Source: Pontibacter actiniarum
Lineage (GTDB): Bacteria; Bacteroidota; Bacteroidia; Cytophagales; Hymenobacteraceae
NCBI RefSeq assembly: GCF_003585765.1
Contig: NZ_CP021235.1
Span: 558,001-622,000 of the forward strand
Direction of reading: 5' to 3'
Length of the DNA stretch: 64,000 nt
The position numbers and the translations under genes were made by a program. This document shows positions 49,614 to 58,505 of the stretch, piece after piece (positions within the stretch are counted from its first letter, which is position 1; each line of letters opens with the position of its first letter). The notes beneath the pieces were generated by a model. The model made no database searches, was not told the origin of the DNA, and was given only the letters and a program-made list of their open reading frames with translations.

Positions 49614-49665
49614 TCTCATTTTAATGTCGTTTTAATTCGGTCTTAATCCTGTGTTAGTAGGTTTG
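49609..49665 (+). promoter_or_regulatory. Four 11-bp operator repeats and promoter before the SulP gene
   Basis: Four contiguous units TTTAATCTCAT, TTTAATGTCGT, TTTAATTCGGT and CTTAATCCTGT fill 49609-49652 in exact 11-base register, on one face of the helix. Six bases later TAGGTTTG (49658-49665) fits the -7 consensus. OmpR-family regulators bind such direct repeats, so the neighbouring response regulator is the natural candidate to activate this promoter. Confidence 0.75.
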
Positions 49666-49758
49666 CACAGTCAAACTGGAGGTGGCTTTGTTTCAGCTGG
49701 ATAAGCTGCCCGAAAGGCCTCCGCAGACACCTTCACACAGATTAGATTGAATTGGAAC

Positions 49759-51330
49759 ATGAAAGAAGAAACAAATAACTTCGGCTACCTCTCCAACCTC
49801 AGCAAGGACATTCCGTCGGGCTTGGTTGTGTTTTTCGTAGCCCTCCCCCTGTGCCTGGGTATTTCCCTGGCTTCTGGCGCGCCGCTGCTGTCCGGGGTGA
49901 TTACAGGCATTGTAGGCGGCGTGGTCGTGGCCTGGCTCAGTGGCTCTCAGCTGGCCGTTAGTGGCCCTGCCGCTGGCCTTACGGTTATCGTACTGAACGG
50001 TATCGAGACGCTCGGCTCTTTTGAGCTGTTCCTGCTGGCCGTGCTGATTGCCGGTATCCTGCAGCTGGGGCTGGGCTTTATGAAGGCCGGTGTCATTGGC
50101 TTATACTTCCCCTCGTCCGTTATCAAGGGCATGCTGGCCGCTATCGGCCTTATCCTGATCCTGAAGCAGATACCGCACTTTGTGGGAGCTGATGAGGACT
50201 TTTTCGGCGAAATGATGTTTTTCCAGCCGGACGGGCGCAACACCTTCTCTGAAATTGGCTACGCGTTTTCTAAAATCCAGCTGGGCGCCCTGATCGTGGG
50301 GATTGTTTCATTGGCTGTGATCTTGCTGTGGGATAACCCGAAGGTGAAGAGCAACAAGTACCTGAAGCTTATACCGGGCGCGCTGCTGGCCGTTGTGCTG
50401 GCAATCATCCTGAATGTGGTGTTTAACAACTACGTGCCGGCACTTGCCATCGCAGACAGCCACCTGGTAAACCTGCCGGTGCTGGAGAGCTTCAGTGATA
50501 TCAAATCTGAGGTCGCGTTTATGGACTTAAGCGGCCTGACGAACCCCTCGCTGTACATTGTAGCCTTTACCATTGCCATCGTAGCCAGCCTGGAGACCTT
50601 GCTGAGCATTGAGGCGATCGACAAGCTGGACCCGCACAAGCGCCGCAGCGACACAAACCGTGAGCTGAAGGCGCAGGGCGTAGGTAACATTGTGGCCTCG
50701 CTGCTGGGTGGCCTGCCTATGACGGCTGTAATCGTGCGTGGCTCCACCAACGTGGCCGCAGGTGCCCAAACTCGGGTGTCCAGCTTTGTGCACGGTGTTT
50801 TCCTGGCGCTGTCGGTGTTCCTGCTGGCAAACTTAATGAACCTGATCCCGCTTTCTGCCCTGGCTGCCGTGCTGTTGGTGGTAGGCTTTAAGCTAACCAA
50901 ACCGGCCCTTTACAAAACGCAGTTTAAGCTGGGCCTAGACCAGTTCATTCCTTTCGTGGTGACGGTGCTGGCCATACTTTTCACCGACCTGCTGATCGGT
51001 ATCTGTGTGGGCCTTGCCGTGGGTGTGTTCTACATCCTGAAAGCCAATTACAAGTCGCCTTACTTCTACCACAAAGAAGAGCATCGCGACAGAGACATTA
51101 TCCGCATTAAGCTGAGCGAACACGTGTCGTTCCTGAACAAGGCCAGCATCATACTTACCCTGGATCACCTGCCGCACGACAGCCATGTGATCATTGACGG
51201 CGAGAACTCTGCCTTCATAGACTATGACGTAGTGGAGGCGATTCAGGAGTTTAAGAAAACGGCGCACGAGCGCAACATTCAGGTAGAGCTCATCAACATT
51301 CAGGACGTGGCCGTGCTGGACATGCACTAG
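49759..51330 (+). CDS. SulP-family inorganic anion transporter
   Basis: A 523-residue transporter. About twelve helices include the SulP signature DIPSGLVVFFVALPLCLGISLASGAPLLSGVITGIVGG and QLAVSGPAAGLTVIV. A short STAS-like C-terminal region (residues about 440-523, HVSFLNKASIILTLDHLPHDSHVIIDGENSAFIDYDVVEAI) follows. The ATG at 49759 is used; a TTG 12 bases upstream is possible. The carbonic anhydrase 50 bases downstream suggests bicarbonate rather than sulfate as the substrate. Confidence 0.92.
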   Translation: MKEETNNFGYLSNLSKDIPSGLVVFFVALPLCLGISLASGAPLLSGVITGIVGGVVVAWLSGSQLAVSGPAAGLTVIVLNGIETLGSFELFLLAVLIAGILQLGLGFMKAGVIGLYFPSSVIKGMLAAIGLILILKQIPHFVGADEDFFGEMMFFQPDGRNTFSEIGYAFSKIQLGALIVGIVSLAVILLWDNPKVKSNKYLKLIPGALLAVVLAIILNVVFNNYVPALAIADSHLVNLPVLESFSDIKSEVAFMDLSGLTNPSLYIVAFTIAIVASLETLLSIEAIDKLDPHKRRSDTNRELKAQGVGNIVASLLGGLPMTAVIVRGSTNVAAGAQTRVSSFVHGVFLALSVFLLANLMNLIPLSALAAVLLVVGFKLTKPALYKTQFKLGLDQFIPFVVTVLAILFTDLLIGICVGLAVGVFYILKANYKSPYFYHKEEHRDRDIIRIKLSEHVSFLNKASIILTLDHLPHDSHVIIDGENSAFIDYDVVEAIQEFKKTAHERNIQVELINIQDVAVLDMH

Positions 51331-51380
51331 GCCCGCCCGAAGCTAAAGACTAAACAAAAGACCGAAAATCTGTAGTATAA

Positions 51381-52022
51381 ATGGAAAAAATATTCGAGAA
51401 CAATAAAAAGTGGGTAGCTGAGAAGCTTGCCCAGGACAGCGATTACTTTGCAAAGCTTGCCAAAGGGCAGGAGCCGCGTTACCTGTTTATCGGGTGCTCC
51501 GACAGCCGCGTGCCGGCCGGCGAGATTACCGGGCATGGCCCCGGCGAGATGTTCGTGCACCGGAACATTGCCAACCTGGTGGTGCACTCAGATGTGAACC
51601 TGCTGTCGGTACTGCAGTATGCGGTAGAGGTGCTTAAGGTGAAGGACATCATCGTTTGCGGCCACTACGGCTGCGGCGGTGTAGCGGCGGCGGCCAGCAA
51701 CAAGCAGTTCGGCCTGATCGATAACTGGCTGCGCAACATTAAAGACGTGATGCGCCTGCACACCCAGGAGCTGACAAGCATTGACGATGAAGAGCAGCGC
51801 CTGCGCCGCCTTGTGGAACTGAACGTGATGGAGCAGGTGCACAACCTGGCCAAGACCTCCATTATTCAGAACGCCATGCATTCGGACAACCCTCCGAAGC
51901 TGCACGGCCTGGTGTATGATATCAGAGAAGGGTTGCTACGCGACCTGCAGGTGAATGAAGAGCAGTTTGAGCAGTTTGAGCACATTTACAACGTGACTGA
52001 CAAAGCCACCGCCAAAGCATAA
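51381..52022 (+). CDS. Beta-class carbonic anhydrase
   Basis: A 213-residue zinc enzyme interconverting CO2 and bicarbonate. Zinc and active-site residues are Cys39, Asp41 and Arg43 in GCSDSR, with His95 and Cys98 in GHYGCGG. No signal peptide. Co-transcribed with the SulP transporter, forming a bicarbonate-handling unit, with a strong terminator after it. Confidence 0.95.
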   Translation: MEKIFENNKKWVAEKLAQDSDYFAKLAKGQEPRYLFIGCSDSRVPAGEITGHGPGEMFVHRNIANLVVHSDVNLLSVLQYAVEVLKVKDIIVCGHYGCGGVAAAASNKQFGLIDNWLRNIKDVMRLHTQELTSIDDEEQRLRRLVELNVMEQVHNLAKTSIIQNAMHSDNPPKLHGLVYDIREGLLRDLQVNEEQFEQFEHIYNVTDKATAKA

Positions 52023-52046
52023 GCCTTCTGTTTAAGTTTAGTTTGT

Positions 52047-52083
52047 AAAGGAGCCCCTGCATGTGCAGGGGCTCCTTTTTTTA
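52047..52083. terminator. Bidirectional terminator
   Basis: AAAGGAGCCCCTGCA and its complement flank a TG loop and end in a T7-type run on the plus strand. It separates the carbonic anhydrase and the convergent outer-membrane protein. Confidence 0.92.
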
Positions 52084-52091
52084 TGCCTGCA

Positions 52092-52700
52092 CTACCAGCC
52101 GGTGGTGTAGCTCAATGTCAGCTGGAACGAGGTGTTGCGGCGCTCTTTGCCTTCAAACGCTCCTTCGTCATCTATGTCCTTCAGGCCGCCGTTGTAGCGC
52201 AGCCCTAGCCCAATGCCGTTGCTGGCGCGGTAGCCCAGGCCGGCGGCATAGCCGAAATCAATAGGGTAGGGGTTGTCGGTTACGTCTACTTCGGTAGTGG
52301 TGGTGGAGCTGGAGCGCGATACTTCCACAATCTCCTTCCCCTTGAGCAGGAAAGACACCTGAGGGCCCAGCTCAAAGTACAGGCCGCTCATCTGCACGCT
52401 GAGCAGCACCGGGATGTCGAGGTAGTTGAGGCGGGTTTTGGCCTCTGTTTCGGTGCCGTTGCTGCTGAACTCGCGCTTGGCCCCCTTGGAGGTAAACAAC
52501 ACCTCGGTCTGTACGCCGATCAGGTCGTTCAGCCCCTGGCGCGCCGTTACACCTACGGTGTAGCCCGGGCGGTAGTCGTAGTCGTTGGCGGCATCGCCTT
52601 TAAAATTGGTGTAGTTCAGGCCGGCTTTCACGCCAACGCTCTGGGCACTGGCTGCTCCTGCCATCAGGGCGAGGCCCAGCCCTAAGATCAACTTCTTCAT
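52092..52700 (-). CDS. Outer-membrane beta-barrel (porin-family) protein
   Basis: A 202-residue protein with signal peptide MKKLILGLGLALMAGAASAQ and an eight-stranded OMP_b-brl_2 type barrel. Alternating strands are seen in VGVKAGLNYTNFKGD, LIGVQTEVLFTSKGAKREF, RLNYLDIPVLLSVQM and LYFELGPQVSFLL, and it ends in the aromatic FQLTLSYTTGW. Role unknown. Confidence 0.9.
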   Translation of the reverse strand: MKKLILGLGLALMAGAASAQSVGVKAGLNYTNFKGDAANDYDYRPGYTVGVTARQGLNDLIGVQTEVLFTSKGAKREFSSNGTETEAKTRLNYLDIPVLLSVQMSGLYFELGPQVSFLLKGKEIVEVSRSSSTTTTEVDVTDNPYPIDFGYAAGLGYRASNGIGLGLRYNGGLKDIDDEGAFEGKERRNTSFQLTLSYTTGW

Positions 52701-52805
52701 GTTAAAGTCTAAAATTTGCTTCGCTGTAAGTGGAAACAGCCACAGTTAGGGCCGATCCTGGTCGCAAAAGTATAAAAAGCTGCTTATATAGCTAACTGTT
52801 AACGC

Positions 52806-52837
52806 AAAAAGCCCTGCTGCAAACGCAGCAGGGCTTT
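52806..52837 (-). terminator. Terminator of the SWFGD gene
   Basis: AAAGCCCTGCTGC and its complement around AAAC, with five T following on the minus strand. It lies about 80 bases past the stop of the repeat-rich gene. Confidence 0.85.
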
Positions 52838-52914
52838 CCTGTGGAGTTACATCCACTATCCTAAGGTAAGATTACCGGCGGTAACCGTCTGAAAACGGCT
52901 GCCTGCGGGGTTCT

Positions 52915-53886
52915 CTACCATTCATAGTCTCTTCTCGAAGACGATCCGTAAGAGTAGGGAGGTCCGCTATAGGTGTTTCTGTAGCTAGATGTACTCCCAT
53001 ATCTGTCCCGGTTGCCGGAAGTGTAGTTATAGTCGCGGTCGCTGTCGCGGTTTTGCATCTCATCTCTTCTTCTGCGGCGCTCAGCGTCGTCGTCTCCGAA
53101 CCAGGATTTAACCTCGTCGCCGGCACGGTCCCAGAAGCCGCGGTCATGGTCACCTCTGCTGCCGCCTCTGTTTCCACGGTCGTAGTCAGAGCCGTAGCGG
53201 TTCGATGAGCCATAGTTGTTGCCGCTGGTTCTGTAGCCCATCTCGTCTCTGTCGTAGCGGTCGTTGTAGTCAGAGCCGTAGTTGCTGGTTGTGTAGCCAG
53301 TGCCATAGGTGCCGCTTCCGTAGTTGCCGCTGTAGTTAGAGCCCGCTCCGTACGTGCCTGAGCCGTAGCTTGATGAGCTGGAGCCGTAGCCTGAGTTATA
53401 GTTGTTGCGGTCTCTGTCGTAGTTAGACGAGCCGTAGTTGGATGAACCATAGCCGGACGAGCCGTAGCTGTTATAGCGGTCACGGTCACGCATGTTGCCC
53501 CTGTTGTTGCGGTCGTCATCGTCGTTGAACCATGACTTTACCTCGTTCTTGGAGCGGTCCCACATGTTGCTGTCGTTATCGCGGTCACGGTCACGGTTGT
53601 AGTCGGAGCCGTAGTTAGACCCATAGTTGGATGAGCCATAGCTTGATCCGGCTGAGCGGCCGTAGCTTGATGTGTTGCCGTAGCCTGAGTTTGAGTAGGC
53701 GTCGATGCCGGAGCCTACGCCTGTATTGCGGTTACCGTAGCCGCTTGCGCTGGAGCTGCCAAAGCCCCTGTCGTGGCGGTCGGTCAGGTCGTAATCACTT
53801 GAATAATAGTTTCTGGCAGATCCCCTTGTCTGAGACCTGTCGTTGTCATTGTACGGGTTGTAGCCCGAGTTCTCATAGCTTCTCAT
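52915..53886 (-). CDS. Low-complexity Tyr/Ser/Gly/Asn-rich protein with SWFGD motifs
   Basis: A 323-residue, largely disordered protein built from repeats such as YGSSNYGSS, GYGNRNTG and DRDRDR. Two short ordered motifs stand out: KNEVKSWFNDDDDRNNR near residue 113 and DEVKSWFGDDDAERRRRRDEM near residue 255. The second is the known SWFGD-type motif of Hymenobacteraceae stress-related proteins. Composition is like that of prion-like or RGG proteins that form condensates. No signal peptide. A long open frame in another register is a by-product of the codon repeats. Confidence 0.85.
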   Translation of the reverse strand: MRSYENSGYNPYNDNDRSQTRGSARNYYSSDYDLTDRHDRGFGSSSASGYGNRNTGVGSGIDAYSNSGYGNTSSYGRSAGSSYGSSNYGSNYGSDYNRDRDRDNDSNMWDRSKNEVKSWFNDDDDRNNRGNMRDRDRYNSYGSSGYGSSNYGSSNYDRDRNNYNSGYGSSSSSYGSGTYGAGSNYSGNYGSGTYGTGYTTSNYGSDYNDRYDRDEMGYRTSGNNYGSSNRYGSDYDRGNRGGSRGDHDRGFWDRAGDEVKSWFGDDDAERRRRRDEMQNRDSDRDYNYTSGNRDRYGSTSSYRNTYSGPPYSYGSSSRRDYEW

Positions 53887-54393
53887 AGTGTAGTTCTATT
53901 TTAGTTTAAAGATGTTTTTAAAGAACGTGTGCCGCTGGCAAAGTAAAATACCAGCAACGTTTTTTTTTACGGCTCTTAAAGGGATATGTTATATTTTGCC
54001 GCCTTCCGGGAGGCTGTAGGCAAGGTGCTGCCGGCGCTTGTTACATTATCTGGCGCACCCGCCTGGCAAAGCCCTTAAGCACGATTGTACCGCGAGGGGG
54101 AGGGGGTGATGTGTAAATTGCACTTTTATCTATCGGTATATTTATAGTTAAACATGTATATGTGGTGTTACTGTGGCTAAGATATTGTTTTTTAGTAATA
54201 TAAAGAATGGTTTTGAACTGGCTCTGTACAGCGGGGATGAAAGTAAAATTGTAAATATTTTGGCAAGTATAGTTGCATTGTGAAAATTGGTTTTTAATTT
54301 TGCAACGTGCTGCTGCATAGAAGGCAGCTGTGGTAGCCGGCCAGTTAGTGTATGGCGCTGGCTTCCAGATAGTGACGACTTTAGCCAATTATT
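53887..54393. other. A+T-rich divergent intergenic region
   Basis: No gene seen. It contains the upstream region of the SWFGD gene (minus; only a TACTTTG near-match) and the good plus-strand promoter at 54273-54302. A run of nine T lies near 53960. Confidence 0.6.
54273..54302 (+). promoter_or_regulatory. Promoter of the lipoprotein gene
   Basis: TTG at 54273-54275, exactly 19 bases, then TAATTTTG at 54295-54302 give a full consensus match. The mRNA would have a leader of about 85 bases. Confidence 0.8.
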
Positions 54394-54795
54394 ATGAAAT
54401 TGAAAACAATGCTGGCCTCTATGGTAGCCGTTTGTATGCTGACGGCATGTGAGGATCTATTCGAGAACGGGAGCCTGAAACCAGATGGCTCTACCCCAAG
54501 CTTAACTGTAAACAACCCAAGCAAGAATCAGTCTGTTTCAGCCGCCACTGGCTTGCGCGTCAACATCACGGCTGTTGATAAAGACAAGTTCCAGGACATC
54601 GAGTTTACCCTTGAGGGCCAGAATGCGGAGAAGTCAGTTCTTAACTTTAAGAAGTTCCCCCAGAAGAACGTGGTAGAATTCGATACTACGGTGAACGTAA
54701 CGGGCATCGCGCCGGGCGTTTATACTTTAAAAGTGAGCGCAACCGACAAACGTACGAATGTTAGCATTCAGGAAGTGCTGGTTAACGTAAAATAG
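54394..54795 (+). CDS. Small lipoprotein with Ig-like fold
   Basis: A 133-residue lipoprotein: signal MKLKTMLASMVAVCMLTAC with lipobox LTAC, followed by Glu-Asp, which in Bacteroidota can influence surface export. The rest is a beta-sandwich (SLTVNNPSKNQSVSAATGLRVNITAVDKDKFQDIEFTLEGQ; TLKVSATDKRTNVSIQEVLVNVK) of the DUF4625/Ig-like type. Monocistronic between a good promoter and a long terminator. Confidence 0.85.
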   Translation: MKLKTMLASMVAVCMLTACEDLFENGSLKPDGSTPSLTVNNPSKNQSVSAATGLRVNITAVDKDKFQDIEFTLEGQNAEKSVLNFKKFPQKNVVEFDTTVNVTGIAPGVYTLKVSATDKRTNVSIQEVLVNVK

Positions 54796-54807
54796 CTTCT
54801 GCCGGAT

Positions 54808-54854
54808 AAACACAAAGAGGCGGCTGTGGATGACACAGCCGCCTCTTTGTGTTT
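54808..54854. terminator. Bidirectional terminator with a 21-bp stem
   Basis: AAACACAAAGAGGCGGCTGTG and its complement flank GATGA. It separates the convergent lipoprotein and topB genes. Confidence 0.9.
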
Positions 54855-54917
54855 ATATGCTTTTGGTTGTCGCCGGTGGCACACCAGGTGCAGCACGTCT
54901 TGTAAAGCCAGCGGGGA

Positions 54918-57365
54918 CTAGAACTGGTAAACTACCTGCCACTGCTCGTTCAGAGAAAGGGCTGCATCAAAAGGCTCTCCCGTCTTCTGTGAGGTAAAGC
55001 CCTTGATCTTGGGGGTTTTCCCTTTGAGCAGCAGCGCCGCGATTTGCTTCTCTGTCAGCTGCTTTCCGCCCATCTCGAAGGGAACCACAAACTGGCAGCC
55101 TTCCCGGAACCTGCTGCACCCGTAGGCGGCTTTGCCCTTCAGCAGCTTGCCTTGCTTGCAGCGCGGGCACTGTTCAAACGGGTCCTTGGCAGGCGCTTTC
55201 TCCACCTGCTCTACTACCAGCTGCCTGTTGCTGTCCAGTTTCAGAACGCCGTCATAGCTTTCGCCCTGCTCGTTTTTGAAGCCTTTGATGGTCGGTGTTT
55301 TTCCTTTGCTCAGCAGGGCCTGCACTTGCTTTTCCGTCAGTTCTTTGCCGTACTGCTCAATCGGGATCAGGAAACGGCAGCCTTCCTTGTAGCGGATGCA
55401 GCCAAAGGCTTTCGAGCCCTTTAAAATGTGGCCCTCTTTGCAGGCGGGGCAGGAGCCAAGGCCTTTGGCAGGGCCTGCGGCGTCTGCCTTTTCGGCTGGC
55501 TTGGAGGCGGCAGCCGGCTTTTTGCCTTTTGCCGCTGGCTTTTTCTCATCCTGCTGCGGCTCAATCGTTACGGTGGCGCGGTCGTACTTCACCTCCTGCA
55601 CCAGGTTCATTACAAACTCCTGCAGCTCCTGCAGAAAAGCCTCTGCCTTAAACTCGCCTCCTTCAATCTGCCGCAGTTTGCGCTCCCACTGGCCCGTCAT
55701 CTCCGCCGATTTCAGCGTCTCGTTCCGGATCACACCGATCAGGTCGATGCCCATCTGCGTGGGCACGATCTTTTTCTTGTCCTTCCGGATGTACTGGCGC
55801 TTAAAGAGCGTTTCGATGATGGCTGCGCGGGTAGAGGGGCGGCCGATGCCGTTCTCCTTCAGGGCGTCCTTCAGTTCCTCGTCCTCCACCTGCTTGCCGG
55901 CTGTCTCCATGGCGCGCAGGAGCGTGGCTTCGGTGTACTCCTTGGGCGGGTTGGTCATCTTTTTCTCCAGCAGCGGCTCGTGCGGGCCATGCTCCCCCTT
56001 TTCAAAGTGCGGGAGCACGCCGGCGGCCTCCTCTTCCTCTTTCGCGTCTTTGCCTGTAGGCTCTGATTTAACATCCTCTGCGCCGTAAATCACGCGCCAG
56101 CCCGGGTCCAGGATCTGCTTGCCCCGCACCTTAAACGTATAGCCAGCCGATTCTGCCATAACGGTGGTGTTGCTCACGATACAGTCGGGGTAGAAGGCTG
56201 CAATAAAACGGCGCGTGATGATGTCGTACACATCCGCCTCGCGGCCGTACAGCCCGCCTGCCGCCGCACCCGTCGGGATAATGGCGTGGTGATCGGTAAC
56301 TTTGTTGTTGTTGAAGACCTTCTTGGTCTTGCGGATCTTGTTTTGCAGCAGTGGCGCCACCTCCTGGCTATAGTTGCTCAGGCCCTGCAGAATGCCCGGG
56401 ATCTTCGGGTAAATATCGTCCGGCAGGAAAGTGGTGTCCACGCGCGGATAGGAGACCACCTTCTTCTCGTACAGGCTCTGCACCGTTTTAAGCGTTTCGT
56501 CGGCGGAGAGGCTGAGTTTGTTGTTGCACTCGATCTGCAGCGAGGTCAGGTCGAACAGCTTGGGCGGTGCCTCTGTTCCTTTTTTTGTTTCTACGTCCGT
56601 AATGGTGAGCTCCGCCTCCCGGATGGCCTCCATAATCTTCAGGGCCTCTTCTTCCTTCTGAAAGCGCCCGTTGGTACTCGAGAAGGTCGTGTCGCGGTAC
56701 AGGGTTTTGAGCTCCCAGAACGGCTGCGGCACAAAGTTGGCGATCTCGTGGTGGCGGTTCACCAGCATGGCCAGCGTGGGCGTTTGCACGCGCCCGATGG
56801 AGAGCGTCTGGCGGCTGCCGTTGGCATACTTCAGCGTAAAAAGGCGGGTAGCGTTAAGGCCCAGCAGCCAGTCGCCGATGGCGCGGCTCTTGCCAGCCTG
56901 GTACAGCGAGTCGAACTCAGCGCCTTCGCGCAGTTTGGCAAAGCCCTGGCGGATGGCCTCTTCTGTGAGTGAGGAGATCCAGAGGCGCTTGAAGGGCTTT
57001 CTATACTTGGCCTCGGTTAAGACCCAGCGCTGTATCACTTCCCCCTCTTGGCCGGCGTCCCCGCAGTTGATAACCTCCTCGGCCTTGTCGAGCAGCTGTT
57101 TGATGATTTTAAACTGCTTTTGCACGCCGCTGTCTTTCATGAGCTTAATGCCATACTTCTCGGGCAGCATCGGCAGGTCATACAGGCTCCAGCGCTTCCA
57201 CTCCGGGCGGTAATCGTCTGGCTCGCGCAACGTGCAGAAGTGCCCGAAGGTCCAGGTAACCTGGTAGCCGTTGCCCTCATAGTAGCCATCTTTCTTTGCT
57301 TTGGCGCCAATCACCATGGCTATCTCACGGGCTACACTTGGTTTCTCAGCAATGCAAACTTTCAA
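54918..57365 (-). CDS. topB: DNA topoisomerase III
   Basis: An 815-residue type IA topoisomerase. Toprim motifs are CIAEKPSVAREIA at the start and GDAGQEGEVIQRW near residue 105. The catalytic Tyr306 is in KKVVSYPRVDTTFLPDD. Two C-terminal zinc-finger/repeat units follow (CPACKEGHILKGSKAFGCIRY and CPRCKQGKLLKGKAAYGCSRF). Homologues begin at KVCIAEKPS, so the start is taken as the TTG at 57363-57365; an ATG frame 48 codons upstream would add an unrelated extension. Helps decatenate and resolve recombination intermediates. Confidence 0.92.
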   Translation of the reverse strand: MKVCIAEKPSVAREIAMVIGAKAKKDGYYEGNGYQVTWTFGHFCTLREPDDYRPEWKRWSLYDLPMLPEKYGIKLMKDSGVQKQFKIIKQLLDKAEEVINCGDAGQEGEVIQRWVLTEAKYRKPFKRLWISSLTEEAIRQGFAKLREGAEFDSLYQAGKSRAIGDWLLGLNATRLFTLKYANGSRQTLSIGRVQTPTLAMLVNRHHEIANFVPQPFWELKTLYRDTTFSSTNGRFQKEEEALKIMEAIREAELTITDVETKKGTEAPPKLFDLTSLQIECNNKLSLSADETLKTVQSLYEKKVVSYPRVDTTFLPDDIYPKIPGILQGLSNYSQEVAPLLQNKIRKTKKVFNNNKVTDHHAIIPTGAAAGGLYGREADVYDIITRRFIAAFYPDCIVSNTTVMAESAGYTFKVRGKQILDPGWRVIYGAEDVKSEPTGKDAKEEEEAAGVLPHFEKGEHGPHEPLLEKKMTNPPKEYTEATLLRAMETAGKQVEDEELKDALKENGIGRPSTRAAIIETLFKRQYIRKDKKKIVPTQMGIDLIGVIRNETLKSAEMTGQWERKLRQIEGGEFKAEAFLQELQEFVMNLVQEVKYDRATVTIEPQQDEKKPAAKGKKPAAASKPAEKADAAGPAKGLGSCPACKEGHILKGSKAFGCIRYKEGCRFLIPIEQYGKELTEKQVQALLSKGKTPTIKGFKNEQGESYDGVLKLDSNRQLVVEQVEKAPAKDPFEQCPRCKQGKLLKGKAAYGCSRFREGCQFVVPFEMGGKQLTEKQIAALLLKGKTPKIKGFTSQKTGEPFDAALSLNEQWQVVYQF

Positions 57366-57648
57366 GGCAGTGGGGTTAATGTAGTTTCTACAGAGAACAA
57401 ATTTAACGCTTTTACGGCTGATCTGCGAATAAAATCTGCACATATACCTGTCTTGCCCCTGCCTAAAAACATAAGCCTCAGTGCCTTGTTGTGTATTAGA
57501 ATCTGACAATGGGGCTTAGGCTTACAGGTGGTATGGCTTATTCTTATGGCTATAAAATTATATTTAAATAACTAAAAGTATGAATAAGGAAGCTATCGGC
57601 GCCGGGGCCGCAACATTAAGGGCACCGGTATGGTAAAATTGAATACAA

Positions 57649-58494
57649 ATGAGAAATACATGCATGATGCTGACAAAGATAAAAAGGTATAGCCGTGTGC
57701 TGCTGCTCACGGTTATATGGGGTTCGCTGGCGCTGCTGCACCAGGCTTGCGAGGAGTTTGAGTACAGCCCCTATGAGATAAGGCTGGACGATGACGAAAA
57801 GAACATCAACCAGCGCAACCTGGAGAAGATAAAAGCCCTGAACATAGCCCCAACCGATACCTTCCGGTTTGTGCTCACGGCTGACGCGCAGGGATTTTAC
57901 GAGGAGAATGAAAAGCTGGTGGCGCACATTAACCGCCGCGACGACATCGACTTCGTGCTGCTCGGCGGCGACCTGACCGACTTCGGGCTGGTAAAGGAGT
58001 TTAAGCTGGTACATGAGGATTTTAAGACCCTGAATGTGCCATACGTGGCTGTGGTGGGCAACCACGACGCCATCAACAACGGCAAAGAGGCGTTTACAGC
58101 CATGTACGGCGACTACGACATCAGTTTTGCGGTAGGTAACTCAAAGTTTATTCTACTCAACACCAATTACCTGGAGTTCGACAAGCAGGTGCCAAACCTG
58201 AACTGGCTGGAGGAGGAACTGAAAGCCGCGGCGGACTATGAAAACGTTTTTGTCGTGTCGCACATTCCCCCAACCAACACCGAGTTCGGGGAGGAGAACC
58301 AGGAGCGGTACGCTAACCTGCTGAAGCAGTACAACGCCACATTCTCACTGCACGGGCACAACCACAGCTACAAGTATCATTTTCCTTTTGGCGAAGAGTT
58401 ACCGGTGCTGGAGACAGCAGCCACGGAGAAGCTGGAATACGTGGTTTTTACGGTGGCTGGCGACAACGTGAGCTTTAAGCGCGTTTTAATTTAG
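57649..58494 (+). CDS. Calcineurin-like metallophosphoesterase lipoprotein
   Basis: A 281-residue protein. A signal segment ends in a lipobox-like LHQAC (Cys near residue 34). The fold has GGDLTD, GNHDA and HGHNH motifs. The first metal motif reads TADAQG, with Gln in place of the usual His of DxH, as in some relatives. It is probably anchored in the outer or inner membrane. It lies 11 bases from the next gene, a beta-rich exported protein, so the two form a pair. Confidence 0.88.
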   Translation: MRNTCMMLTKIKRYSRVLLLTVIWGSLALLHQACEEFEYSPYEIRLDDDEKNINQRNLEKIKALNIAPTDTFRFVLTADAQGFYEENEKLVAHINRRDDIDFVLLGGDLTDFGLVKEFKLVHEDFKTLNVPYVAVVGNHDAINNGKEAFTAMYGDYDISFAVGNSKFILLNTNYLEFDKQVPNLNWLEEELKAAADYENVFVVSHIPPTNTEFGEENQERYANLLKQYNATFSLHGHNHSYKYHFPFGEELPVLETAATEKLEYVVFTVAGDNVSFKRVLI

Positions 58495-58505
58495 CAAATC
58501 AACTC

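Noticed and set aside
52872..53519. 215-codon Thr/Ala-rich minus-strand ORF
   Set aside because: Produced by the codon repeats of the SWFGD gene in another frame. Composition is meaningless low-complexity and homology marks lie in the other frame.
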